Origin: Entoloma clypeatum
Lineage: Eukaryota > Basidiomycota > Agaricomycetes > Agaricales > Entolomataceae
DNA length: 64,000 bases
Direction of reading: 5' to 3'
NCBI GenBank assembly: GCA_963565915.1
Contig: OY751493.1
Location: forward strand, 4,154,001-4,218,000
Below are positions 11,730 through 21,841 of this stretch, in pieces. A program made the translations under genes and the position numbers. Position 1 is the stretch's first letter; each line of letters begins with the position of its first letter. Under the pieces are notes generated by a model, which made no database searches, had not been told where the DNA came from, and saw only the letters and a program-made list of their open reading frames with translations.

Positions 11730-12779
11730 TTAGACGGCCAAGCCTCGGAACAAGGCGAGCCTCTGCCTCAGACGGGTTACCTGACCGGGCGTAAATCCAG
11801 TCAAGCAGGTATCATCGCTGTAATCCATGTAGTTGTCTGAACATAGAATTGAGAACGGAATACTCGGTTAGGTGTAACAAAGACATACAAATAGGATCTA
11901 CACCGCCACCAGCACAGGTATTGCGACCTGTCTGACAACCAAATGCCGGAGACGCCTCAGGGGGGGTGTCATTTACAAAATCACCTTTCCTGGTACATCC
12001 ACCTTGAATGTGTGCAGCAAGCCACATCAATGGCCGACTTCATGAGTGAGCATCTGGGGTTGTATGGTTGTCATCGGAAGGATCCCCAAAGCAGAGAGAC
12101 ATTGTAGCACACACTTTTCCCAAGTTTAGGTCCCACCAGGGACGGAAGCAAAGTTTATCATGACACCATCTCTCTTGGGCGACATGGCATAAGCATATGG
12201 ATAGGTGGCAAAACCCAGAAAATCAACAGATGTGAATCTAGAGCAGGCAGGTCAGCATGCATGATGTATATTGAAGTTATACATGATGTGCACCCAACTG
12301 TGTAAACATTGAGATCTGCGGCACCACCCTGGCGGAGTGCAGCTCTCGTGGCAATAGATTGGGGATTATCATACACAGCATTCACATTATTGAACCAGTT
12401 GGCATTGACGGTGCAAGTAGTTCCAGCCAAGATCCAAGAGATTCCAGTGTGCTGGTAGTCGTTGACTAGGACTCTCATTGAATCAGTGATTTGCTTGTCT
12501 CTGAAGCATTCAGTGAGTGGAATTGGGTTCTCTTGCACAGGCTGAGACATACAGAATATTGCCTCCAGCCAAGGTGGTGTCCTTACTGATGACATACCAG
12601 TAGACACACCAGGGGCTTTCAAGTTAGGCTTAGTGAGCTTGTTATAATAGGTGGTGCCACATTTTCTAAAAGATAGGTTCATCATGGGTTTTAATGGTCT
12701 GAAAGCACTCAAGCACAGATCTTTTGGAGAGCACCGATGAAGCACAAAGCATGAAAGCAAAAGTGAGGAAAGAGAACAT
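11730..12779 (-). pseudogene. Secreted M43 (pappalysin-like) metalloprotease, decayed
   Basis: Reads right to left. It begins with a signal peptide, MFSFLTFAFMLCASSVLS, with ATG at 12779. Mature-part landmarks follow: ISWILAGTTCTVNANWFNN, then LRQGGAADLNVYTVG, DFLGFATYPYAYA, and the zinc site LTHEVGH. The last part reads as a normal M43 C-terminus: GCTRKGDFVNDTPPEASPAF, GCQTGRNTC, an intron (about 11840-11890), then the Met-turn NYMDYSDDTC and the stop at 11730-11732. Damage: the codon after HEVGH is TGA, where this family usually has Trp, and the piece after it needs frame changes to be read. Some breaks elsewhere may be introns I did not resolve. If the TGA is real, the protein ends inside the zinc-binding helix and cannot bind zinc as HExxHxxGxxH. 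Intact homologues are secreted endopeptidases. Confidence 0.75.
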
Positions 12780-13430
12780 GTTGAAAGATGGGTACTAGTC
12801 AAACGGTGCTCACTACTTATGGAAAACCTTGTAGGATGAGAATATGCCAACCTGTCAGGAGCAGTTGAAGCATTGAGTTCTTGCTGTGAAATCGACCAAG
12901 CAAAGAGTTGATGTTGGATCCTTGCCCTGTAAGCCATCTTGGCATGAGAGTTCAAACACCAGAAAGTCCGTGAATGGCAATAGGATCTGGATTCCAGAAG
13001 TCTGAAGGGGATGGTCAGTGGTCACTTATTGAAACACGAGGAAGCCTAGAAGCCTGGCAAAGGAGGAGTTTTGCAGATAGAAGAATGGCTATGTCATAGT
13101 CACCTAGTAAGCGGTTAAATGGTTTCAGATAGAAAATGAAGTTATTGAATTCTTCCCATGTCCTCTATACTATCATTGACCCATTCTTTGGTCGGGACCC
13201 ATCATTTGTCCACCTTGAATATTGAGCTCAGGTATAGCATCTAGTAGACAATATGAATGTACTCCAGGTGTATTTTGCAAAGGAGATGGTGTTCTGAGTG
13301 ATGTTGAAAATGAGGTGTCATGCTCGCCGACCCATGCTGTGTTGGAATTTGATCTGATCAGCGTTCTCAGAAGTAAACCTGCATGTGAACAGAAACACCA
13401 TCCTGTCACATCAGGTTTTTAGCAGTTGCG
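12780..13430. other. Unassigned stretch
   Basis: No gene recognised. It lies between the protease relict and the first transposon remnant. The right part may include the distal end of the copia LTR described next, whose outer boundary I could not fix. Confidence 0.4.
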
Positions 13431-13715
13431 CAGATTATTGTCGAGAGATGGGGAGGCAAGAAAGGATTAATTCTCCACTAATCAGAGTAAGTATATATAT
13501 GTATTACATTGTATGTCTCAGTTGTATGTTATATTGCCTGTATTTGGCTTGTATCTGGAATCCTAACACTCCCCCTCAAGCTGAAGAGAGGCCAAGTCCG
13601 GTGACATGTCAGCTGTGCTTATCAGGGGTTAATGCCTTTGTGAGTATATCGGCAGTTTGTTGTGGATCGCGGCAGTCTTCGAGATATATGTATACTTGGC
13701 CCTCGTGTTTGAGAC
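13431..13715 (-). mobile_element. Ty1/copia remnant: RNase H C-terminus, PPT and start of 3' LTR
   Basis: On the minus strand a short reading frame at about 13600-13715 ends with DPQQTADILTKALTPDKH, the characteristic C-terminus of copia polyproteins. It is followed by a purine run (CTTGAGGGGGAG, just above 13569) and then an LTR start TGTTAGGATTCC at 13568, running leftwards. It is not Cop-A: sequence and LTR differ. The rest of the polyprotein is absent; the next bases belong to a Gypsy integrase on the other strand. Confidence 0.7.
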
Positions 13716-14125
13716 TTTGTCAGAAAGTATTGCAAATCCTGCACCACTTGCATGCACTCTAAACCTCAACACCACAAGCCATATGGTATGCTCAAGCAAC
13801 TCCCAGTTCTGAACCTTCCATGGAACTCCACATCCATGAACTTCATTGAGACACTTCTGACCTCTGGCGGTTTTGATGCAATCCTTGTTATTCTTGACCG
13901 AATGACAAAACAACGCATTTTTGTTCTGACTATGATCCACTGCACCTCCAAAGATCTAGCCACCTTGTTCATCTTGCATGTGTTCTCCAAGCACGGAGTA
14001 CCAGAACATGTCACCTCTGACCAAGGCCTGGAGTTTGTCTCCTGCTTTTTCTGCTCCCTCAGAAAAGCCCTCAACATGACTCTGCACTTCACCTCTGGCT
14101 ATCATCCTGAAGGCAATGGTCAAAC
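13716..14125 (+). pseudogene. Ty3/Gypsy integrase fragment
   Basis: Frame open from about 13716: RKYCKSCTTCMHSKPQHHK (the CxxC half of the H2C2 zinc domain), then FIETLLTSGGFDAILVILDR (first catalytic Asp region) and HGVPEHVTSDQGLEFVS (second Asp). It stops being integrase right after SGYHPEGNGQT, just before the usual catalytic Glu. Upstream reverse transcriptase and downstream chromodomain are missing. Probably Gyp-D or a close relative, since a Gyp-D LTR with its polypurine tract lies 1 kb downstream on the same strand. Confidence 0.75.
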
Positions 14126-15002
14126 CATCCGGCTCTCCCTCTGCCTTTTCCTCTGCCTTCCTTGCCTGATTTGCCTCCTCTGCTTTCCTTGCCTGATTCT
14201 TCTTCTCCTCCTTTTTCTCCGTCTGCAGCTCCACAAGCTCCCCATTGTCCAGCTCCTCGTCCTCCCCCTTGTCCTTTTCCTTGTCCTCTTCCTCTCTTTC
14301 TTCCCCTTCTCCATCCCCTGGCTCTGACTCTGGAACCGCCGCCTCCAGCAGGAAATTCCGATAGGCCAAGTGGCCATTCAGAATCTGTAGCTGCCGGAGC
14401 AGTGCAAAGCCGATCATGGCTGAGTGCCCCTCCCTCTCCTCAAGGTCCTCTCAGAGCTCCTGGAGCTCCTCCGTGACCCCTGCTGCGCAGCAGCTTTTCG
14501 CCCCACTCAGACCTGCAACCTCCACTACGGCCTCCTCCGTCTTTCCCCATTTCCACTTCGCCCACATCTCGCCGGCCTTCAGGCAAACCCGTTTGCTGTC
14601 TTTGCACCGCTGGCACGTGGTGTCTTTCCTCTGCCTAAGGAGATTGTCAGTAAGAAAAGAAAATGGAGGAGTGGGTACTCACAATGCCCACTTGCATTCC
14701 ACCTTCATCTGCACACAGGCCTGACACGCCTCCCCCTGGACCTCCAACTCCTCTGCTCTGCTCTCCACCCTCTGCTTCCCCACTTTCTTTGCCCTCTTCC
14801 TCTCCACCTCCACCTTCACCTCCGCCTCTGCCCTCGCTTTCACCTCCACCTCCCTTGCCCCCCTCTCGGCCTCGGCCTTCTTCCTCGCCTCCACCTCCTC
14901 TTTCTCCTTGTGTATCTGTGCCAGACAGTGCAGGAGCTCCTCCTCAGAGTCATCCAGGTTGGCGCTGGAATGGGTGGGCTGTGTGTTCAAATTTTGGGGC
15001 AT
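14126..15002 (-). pseudogene. Zn2Cys6-like cluster plus coiled-coil protein, fragment
   Basis: Minus-strand reading frame starting MPQNLNTQPTHSS at 15002. A long charged, Glu/Lys/Ala-rich coiled coil (about 14740-14950) leads into CQACVQMKVEC. A 49-bp intron (about 14640-14690, GTGAGT...TTAG) is followed by TTCQRCKDSKRVC. Spliced, the cysteines are C-x2-C-x6-C-x10-C-x2-C-x6-C, which fits the fungal Zn(II)2Cys6 cluster spacing. Downstream there is a Leu-rich stretch (IGFALLRQLQILNGHLAYRN) and another acidic/basic repeat, ending where the frame runs antisense into the integrase fragment. One in-frame TGA (about 14450) breaks it; it could be CGA changed to TGA. Function unknown. DNA binding is inference from the cysteine spacing only. 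Confidence 0.5.
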
Positions 15003-15121
15003 GTTGGTGGTAACTGGAAGAAAACCCTTGGGCCGCTCATCTCCGTTAAATAACCAAGACCATATGACCTTGTTTATTTTCTTGTGGTCTTCCATGGGTG
15101 TCAGACCTAAGAGGGGAATAC

Positions 15122-15799
15122 TGTTATATCCATCTCTGAGTCTCTGATCCACTCTGATCATCCTCCGACATTCCAGACATCTGTTACCTCCGCATCTCTG
15201 CGCGTTGCCATCTTTCATTTCATATTCATAACTCCATGCCTTTATGCATTTCATATCCATATTCCCGTTTACTTATGCATTGCCTTTTCCGCATGGTCCA
15301 TTGACCAACATCTCTGATGTTCAATACAGTTGCTGGCAACTTATGCCACAACTCTGGACCTACTCCAACCATCTCCGTAAAGTAATCACATTTAGATATG
15401 TAAGGTCGCACCATACCTGTAGTTCCTCAGTTTGAATATCAACCAAGTTCACTCCTCTACTCTCAGTTCATGCCAGAGATCCTCGCCATGGTACAATATG
15501 CCAATGACATCATCATCTTCTGCTCTTCCTCCATTGTTACCCTTCAACGAGCTCAGTACTGTGTCCGAGTCACAACTCTAACGTCGTCCGATCACTTCCA
15601 CATCAGTGTGTCCCTCACCGAGATCTCTCTGAGAACCTCCGCACCTCCGACCTCTCCTCTGACCTCCTGAAATTGGGACATCTTATCCAACAAATAGTGG
15701 CACAACACATACATTGAAGCCACATCCCTTGGAGTTCCACTCCAGTCTCAGTCCTATGTCCAACCTCCAACAAAGCTCCAATGTTTCACCTACTTAACA
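15122..15799 (+). repeat. Gyp-D LTR (678 bp) with upstream polypurine tract
   Basis: Begins TGTTATATCC and ends CTACTTAACA, and is preceded by the purine run AAGAGGGGAATAC, as a 3' LTR should be. The same sequence occurs in reverse orientation, duplicated, at 28869-30092, next to a Gypsy gag. A short ORF inside (15470-15670) is shared by the copies but is probably not a gene. Confidence 0.75.
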
Positions 15800-16189
15800 T
15801 GCATTCTTATCGCGCCCTGCATGCCCCACGCCGCCACAGCCCTAGTACCACCAACACTCACCGCGTCCCCTCCCTTGCCCTGTTGTACTCCTTTACCCTG
15901 TACCTTCCCTGTCTTATGCAGGGGTCATAATTTGTGTATTTTGTATCTATTGCATTCCCCCACCTTATGCAGGGGTAATAAATTTATTTTATGTTTTCTC
16001 ATTGTCCCCCCTGTTCCCCCAACTCTTTCCCTGCTCCCTTTTGCCTCAACAAGAGGGGCTTTTTGTTTAGTTTGTATTATAAAATTAAATTGTATAAGAT
16101 TAGTTGAATACTGTACAAATGAAGCACTGCCATGAAATCTTATTCCACTGGCATCAGTGTCTGATCAAGTCTTATGAGAAATTTAAAAT
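15800..16189. other. Unassigned stretch
   Basis: AT- and C-rich sequence with no gene. A phrase (CTTATGCAGGGGT) occurs twice, at about 15915 and 15964. No family recognised. Confidence 0.4.
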
Positions 16190-16317
16190 GGAGTTTGAAT
16201 GGAATCCATCAGACTCCATCAGACTCCATCGGATTAGGTCAGATTCCACTCAAAAAACGACACTTTTGTAAGGAGTCCGACAGATTATGATGGAGTCCAT
16301 TGGAGACTATGGGGGAG
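16190..16317. repeat. GACTCC-word repeat, left part (interrupted by the hAT-like element)
   Basis: Dense short repeats CAGACTCCAT / GGAGTCC on both strands. The sequence continues after the inserted element at 18502. The 8 bp at 16310-16317 (TGGGGGAG) are the left TSD. A related GACTCC-rich block lies at 30600-30866. Confidence 0.6.
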
Positions 16318-18501
16318 TAGTGTTCGAAGGTTCAGTCTACATAGACCTGAACCGGACTGAACTGAACTGAAAAATAGACCACGTTGGACTGAACCGCGGA
16401 CTAAGGTCTATACATTTTAGAAAATTTAGACTGCAGTTCAGTCTAGATTTTTTTGACTTAGACTGCAAAAAGACCGGTCTAAACAGGTCTAGACCGGTCT
16501 TTTTGCCCTTTGGGATACACCTCCAACCCCCCCCCCCCTAATATTCTACAATTTTTGGAGATTTTTCAGTAATCTGCATAATATTCTAGATATTTATAGT
16601 CCAATTTCATTGGTCTAAGGCTTGTTTTGAAGCTACAACTGAGTAGAATACATTTCTAGCTTGTATATAAACTCTTGCTCAGAGTCACAAAGGTTAAGAA
16701 TTGAGTGAAACATGGTGAAAACATAGCTAAAACATATGATTACAGTGTTATTTTTTTGTATCTGTGACTACAGTGCTATTTTTGTTGTATCTGTACTATT
16801 ATTACTGTGTTATTTTGGTTATATCTGTGTGCCTCTCATTGTGGAGTGAGCAATGGGTGGATGCATCGATTCGACGTTGGATGATGCATGACACACGCGC
16901 ATCAAATGTGTCAAATATATGTAAACAAACTCAAAAAACATCACATTTCTCCTTAATATGGCTACACAGGAGGAAGTAAGCTTACAGACTATATCAATTA
17001 TGTATCAGAGTATCATATGTTAATAAATATGTATTTATTTCATGAATTTTCGCCATGGATTTGAGCATATAGCAATGTGATGCTTTACACCAAACAACAG
17101 TAAACAATATGCAAATGCATTGTGCAGGTGCGCACGGTGCCTTTCTCATGATCTGATAATAGTTTAACATAATAGAACTCATCAATATATATGTATTCAC
17201 CTTCTGAAACACCTTGTATAATTTTTAGATCTCTAGATAAGATAGAAATGATGAAATATGCATATTTCAGTAAAAGTGTTATATCTCCATAATGAATGCA
17301 CCAAATTTGAAAAACAGATGTGCTGTGAGGTCCCCTGAATGAGGAGAATCCAAAGCTGAAACAAAATTTTTTGGTCAAATTTTCGACCTATTTTGCTTCT
17401 ATTCACCTTATTAAGTCCTTGGGCTTGATTTGAATGGTCTGAGTAGATTTACATACAATGTTACAATGGTATATATACAGTACATATAGACTACACTGGT
17501 TGTGGAAGGGAGGAAGTAAGAAAAGATTGTTTTTGTGTTTGAGAAAACCCATGATGATGCACTGTTCATCATGATTTACAGTGTGTTTTGATGCATCATT
17601 TTAGAATACAGATTCTCTAGTATACATAGCTTGAGTTCCCAACTATATATATACTTTTTATGATTCTATATACATCTATCCATAAGTTCAAAGCTATCTT
17701 GAGGCCTGTGATGCCACGGTTTGGGCATTGAGGCCTTATGTTTCATCGATGCTCATCGCTCGGCATCGACTGCCAAGCACTTTCGGCAATCGCCGAAACT
17801 CGAACCATAATTTGACAGAGAGCCAACGAAACGTTCCCACACTTCTTTTATCCCCCCACCTCCACTCCACCTGGCTCCACTTCCACCCGATGGCCACTAC
17901 CGCTGCCCAACGGCCGCCCCTCGTGTCCAACGGCCCCCTCCAATGCCCAATGGCCTCCCTTCATGCCCAATGGACCCTTCATGCGCCCAACAGCCGCCCA
18001 TCATGCCCAATGGCCCCCTCTACCACCCAACGGCCTCCCTGCACGCCCAACGCCCCCTCTTGCGCAACAGCCACCCCTCGTGCCCAACGGCCCGTACTAG
18101 CGTGCAACGGCCCTCTCTAATGCCCAACAGCACCTTCTCGCGCCCAACGCTCCCCACTCGCGTGCAACAGCCCACTCTCACATCCAGCGGCCTCCTCTCA
18201 TGACCAACAGCCCCTCACTCGCGCCCCACGGCCTTGAGTCTTGCCCAACGGCCCCCTCACTCGCGTCCAACAGTGTCGTCTCGCGCCTAACATGTGTTTT
18301 TACATTATTAGTATTACTGTAGTTACGACTGGTCTAGACCAGTTTGGACCGGTCTGGTCCAAGCAAAATGACATGCCGAGACTGGTTCCCCCCGGTTCAG
18401 TCTCGGTCTATTGTATTTCTGAGTCATTGAAAGACCAGTCTGGTCTCGGTCCACCCGTTTTTGGGGCAAAAAACTGAACCAAACCAAACCCTCAAACACT
18501 A
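16318..18501. mobile_element. hAT-like non-autonomous element (2184 bp) with minisatellite
   Basis: Terminal inverted repeats TAGTGTTCGAAGGTT (left) and TAGTGTTTGAGGGTT (right, reverse complement) match at 13 of 15 positions. It is flanked by a perfect 8-bp duplication TGGGGGAG at 16310-16317 and 18502-18509, the TSD length of hAT elements. Both subterminal regions are packed with GACCGGTC/GGTCTAGACC words (about 16400-16505 and 18320-18460). The middle is AT-rich (16550-17700), then comes a minisatellite of GCCCAACGGCCCC-like units (17880-18290). No transposase ORF is present, so it must be moved in trans. A fragment of its right end recurs at 43166-43325. Confidence 0.8.
17880..18290 (+). 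repeat. Minisatellite of GCCCAACGGCCCC-like units
   Basis: More than 20 imperfect units of about 12-24 bp built on GCCCAACGGCC, interspersed with TCATGCCCAATGG variants. The same unit type fills the middle of another hAT-like element at 57780-58180. The ORFs across it (up to 130 aa, Pro/Thr/Cys-rich) are products of the repeat. Confidence 0.8.
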
Positions 18502-18771
18502 TGGGGGAGTGTAAAGTAGACTCCTATGGGATTGGCTATGGGGTTGGAAAATCCCATAGGAGTCCTAACAGAGTCCGATGGACTCCAATAGAAAACTGTG
18601 GGAAAGTGTAAAGAGCTCCAGAGATGTGCCATTGTTTCAGGCATCTCATGAAAAACAAACAGCTTGATGTCTTCCAAATCACACATGAATCTGTCAGTGA
18701 TGTAAAGGCATCAATAAGCACACACCTCCAAATTGGCTGGTTTTACAGAAGGGAAGCATGACCTCCATTTT
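18502..18771. repeat. GACTCC-word repeat, right part, and unassigned flank
   Basis: Starts with the right TSD copy TGGGGGAG (18502-18509). It contains a fold-back: GACTCCTATGGGATT at 18519-18533 pairs with AATCCCATAGGAGTC at about 18550-18564. The last 150 bp before the LTR fragment are unassigned. Confidence 0.55.
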
Positions 18772-18964
18772 GTTATGCTTAACAAACTGTTCCAAGGTTC
18801 GGGCAGAGTATGCAGGAAGTGGAAAAGCAAGGAGCAATGTTATTGCTAAATCTAAGGAATCTAGCTATAGTACAAGGGGTTTATATAGGTACTGACTATA
18901 GGCAATAGCGGATAAGTCAGTACTATGGAAGGCAGTGCACATGAGTAAGGTGACTGCAGAATGC
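18772..18964 (-). repeat. Gyp-A LTR fragment
   Basis: Begins TGTTATGCTTAACAAAC (reverse of the LTR 3' end) and follows the Gyp-A LTR for about 190 bp, including the TATA-type stretch TTTATATAGG read on this strand. Cut off by the Tc1 element at a TA dinucleotide. Confidence 0.75.
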
Positions 18965-19206
18965 TACAGTGCCTCACAAAACTGATTCAATGTTTGCTAC
19001 TTTGTGAATACCTTCAAAATAACTTTGCAAATAATGCCAATCAAAAGAAGGTATTGGTACCTGGTTAAAAGCCCTGCTTCAGGACTCTCGGAATCTGCAA
19101 TAATTATGTAATTCCCATAAAAAATGATCAATATATGATCAAATTACTCCAGGGACTCATTGAATCAGTTTTGTGAGTATGTACAATAAATACAGTATTT
19201 TATACT

Positions 19207-19757
19207 TTAGTACTTGGTATTACCCTCCTTAGCTTTGATTACTGCCTCTACCCTTCTTGGCATACTTTCTATCAGGTTTTGACACACTTCTGGCTCTATA
19301 TTATTCCACACCTCTGCTGCTCTGTCCCAAATCTCCCAGACTCCCTTGGGTGGTGTTGGATATTCATTCAACTTCCTTTTAATATGAACCCAGAGGTGTT
19401 CAATAGGATTGAGGTCTGGGGACTGTGCAGGCCAATCCAGCAGAGCAATATTCTTGCTGTCCATCCATTTTTTGGCCTTCTTGGCAAATTGTCCTCCAAA
19501 ATGGACACATACTGATCAGCATCCATCCTCCCCTCAACCTCTGCAAGTCTCCCCACACCTTCCCAACCCATACAACCCCAAACCATAATATTTCCTCCCC
19601 CAAACTTGACTGTGCCCTGAACCTCTCTTTCAATAAGCCCCTCACCCTTCTTTTTCCAGACCCATTCCTTGCCATCTGACCCAAACCTGTTGATTTTGGT
19701 CTCATCTGACCAAATGACCCTCTTCCAGTCCTCCACTGTCCATTCCCTGTGCTTCAT
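19207..19757 (-). pseudogene. Tc1-like transposase, C-terminal part (catalytic domain, deleted)
   Basis: Continues from the piece at 25541 with FAMKHREWTVEDWKRVIWSD and DETKINRFG (first catalytic Asp). A deletion after SILEDNL joins the sequence out of frame to KKAKKWMDSKNI. The block that holds the second catalytic Asp in Tc1 proteins (usually QDNDPKHT) is gone. The third acid is present in SPDLNPIEHLW. Stop at 19207. The transposase therefore cannot be active, even apart from the copia insertion. Confidence 0.8.
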
Positions 19758-19767
19758 AGCAAATGCC

Positions 19768-20076
19768 TATTGAAGTTCCACCTGGGCGTTAGCCACAGAT
19801 GTACTGAGCAACCAGCTACAGTGGAAGTACTCTACATAACCGTTCTAGCCACTTACATGGTTTGGGAGGGGTGAGGCTGGTGAGAGCGGTTGAGGCTGGT
19901 AAGAGCGATGGAGCTGGTTAAGAGTCAAGAGACAACTTGTTGATATTGACAGTTTCCTGGTCTTATATACCGTACTACTGTTTGTACCAACCAAATAACT
20001 ATGTAATCGAAGATGTGTAAAGGTCACATGATGTAATCTAATCTAATCTAATCTACGTGATGGAAAAGTTTCAACA
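19768..20076 (-). repeat. Cop-A copy 1, 3' LTR
   Basis: Left-hand LTR in window order. Inner end TGTTGAAACTTTTCC at 20076, next to the polypurine run GGGGGGG (20077-20083, C-run on the plus strand). It includes three or four tandem TCTAA units (about 20035-20052) and a TATA-like TTATATACC. Confidence 0.88.
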
Positions 20077-20142
20077 CCCCCCCATATTTAGTACATACTC
20101 TCTAAATACATCTTACTTTTTCCCATATAGGTACTCTTTCGT

Positions 20143-21841
20143 CTAGTTTTTAAGTAATCCAAAGTACGGGATAAACTTGCTAAAGAGGACTTTCCCCAGA
20201 TTCTTAGTTAGAAGGTCTGCAGGGTTATTCACTCCTTCGATGAATTCGACCGTAATGATGCCTTCGGATACTTTTTCTCTGACGAAGTGGAATCACACGT
20301 CAATGTGCTTGGACCACTTTTCAGTTACAGGGTTGGATGTGATAAAGACGGAGCCATTGTTATCTCCATAGATCGGGACTGATCCGATCTGCATCCCAAG
20401 TTCGGCAAGCATGCTTCTAAGCCATGTCACTGCGCGACTGCAATCTGATAGCGCCATATATTCTGCTTCCGTGGAAGAGAGGGCAATGGTTTTTTGCGCC
20501 GATGAAACCCATGTCACTGCTCCAGATGCCAGCGATACGAAGTAACCAGTGGTGGATTTCCTGGTGTTTTCATCTGACGCCCAATCGGAATCTGTGAATG
20601 CGTAGATTCCTTTCCCAGAATCACCATCATACATGATCGCGTAACTTCAAATACCTGCAAATATCCCTGGCCACTTCTAAATGGCGCTTGGTAGGGTTTG
20701 CGGAGAATTGAGACATTTTGATCACGGTGAAACAAATGTTGGGTCTTGTCCCGATCATTAAGTACAATAATGATCCGATGACGGATTGGTACTTGGATCT
20801 GGGTTCCGCATTGGGTTCATCTTCAGACTTCATGGGTTTGTAGCCCGTTGGGAGTGGGGTATGGGTGGCATTAGATTCGCTCATCCCCATGCGTGCGAGA
20901 ATTTTTTCAAGGTAGGGTACTTGATCAATGAAGATCCTTTTCCCATGTTGCCTTATTTGGATCGAGAGAAATTCTTTTGGTTCCCCATCAGGGACTAGGT
21001 GTCCTAGGTCCCTACATTCCCATATTGTCATGAAGGCCTTCTTCTTTTCTAGTGTGTATTCCCGGTTTGTGCTGAGAAAAGCAGAGTCATCGACATAAAT
21101 GACGGTGATTACAGTTTCCCCTTTGGTACTTGTGTGAATGAAAACTCCCGCATCGGAGTGAAGCCGGACAAAGCCGAGCTTTTTCATGGAGGAATTGAGT
21201 TCCCTCCACCAGGCTAATGCGGCCTGCTTGAGTCCGTATAGGGCTTTGTATAGTCGGTACATGAGGTGTTCTTTCCCTTTTACTATGTAACCTTCTGGCT
21301 GTCGCATGTAAATTACCTCATGGAGTGTTCCATAGAGGAAGGCTGCTGAGACGTCCAAGAGTGTCATGAACCACCCTTCAAGGGCTGTCAATGCCAGAAT
21401 CAACCGGACAGTCTCGTACCTCACTACTGGTGAGAAGATCTGATCAAAGTCGATCCCTTCTACCTGTGAGAAGCCTTTTGCGACAAGGCGTGCTTTCAAA
21501 CGCCCATCGGATTTTTCGTTGTAAACCCATTTGTTCCTTAGAGCTTTCCTCCCTGTAGGTAGGGGTACTAACTCTGTGATCACCCCGCGGCTTTTGAGCA
21601 TGTCTAGCTCTTTTCGTTCTGCCGCATACCAATCTTCTTTGTTTGGAAGAGAGTATATATCTTTGTGTGACATTTCGATGATGCCCACACGAATAGAGAT
21701 TGCCTCCATTAGGAGATCGTTCATCCATGCCGTTTGACCGCCTAATCTTCGTCTTCGATCCATTTTTTCAAGATCAGAAGCAGGGGTGTCTTCCCCATAG
21801 ATGCTATCTGGCATTCTCCAAACTCGTCGTTCCCTGATTGG
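20143..21841 (-). pseudogene. Cop-A copy 1 reverse transcriptase-RNase H
   Basis: RT region: KNKWVYNEKSDGRLKARLVA-type start, LLDVSAAFLYGTL, LYGLKQAALAWW and the catalytic VIYVDDSAFL. RNase H: YAFTDSDWASDENTRKST and ALSSTEAEYMAL; the C-terminus NNPADLLTKNLG lies beyond the breaks. Two lesions against copy 2: an 11-bp deletion after CRYLK (about 20640) that shifts the frame, and CGA changed to TGA after HIDV (about 20295). Stop at 20143-20145. Confidence 0.85.

Noticed and set aside
14424..15053. 209-codon plus-strand Leu/Pro-rich frame
   Set aside because: Shadow of the minus-strand coiled-coil gene, which has a clean intron and Zn2Cys6 spacing.
15470..15670. Small ORF with YANDII/YADDIL, possible reverse transcriptase
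   Set aside because: Only the four-residue core resembles RT. It lies inside an LTR with no other RT motif upstream or downstream, and the copies differ in frame.
17740..18200. Pro/Thr/Cys-rich frames near 18 kb as a cell-wall protein
   Set aside because: Encoded by a GCCCAACGG minisatellite; no start context, signal peptide or stop conservation.
20035..20055. TCTAA repeats as telomere-like or CRISPR-like array
   Set aside because: Only three or four units and present in every Cop-A LTR; part of the LTR.
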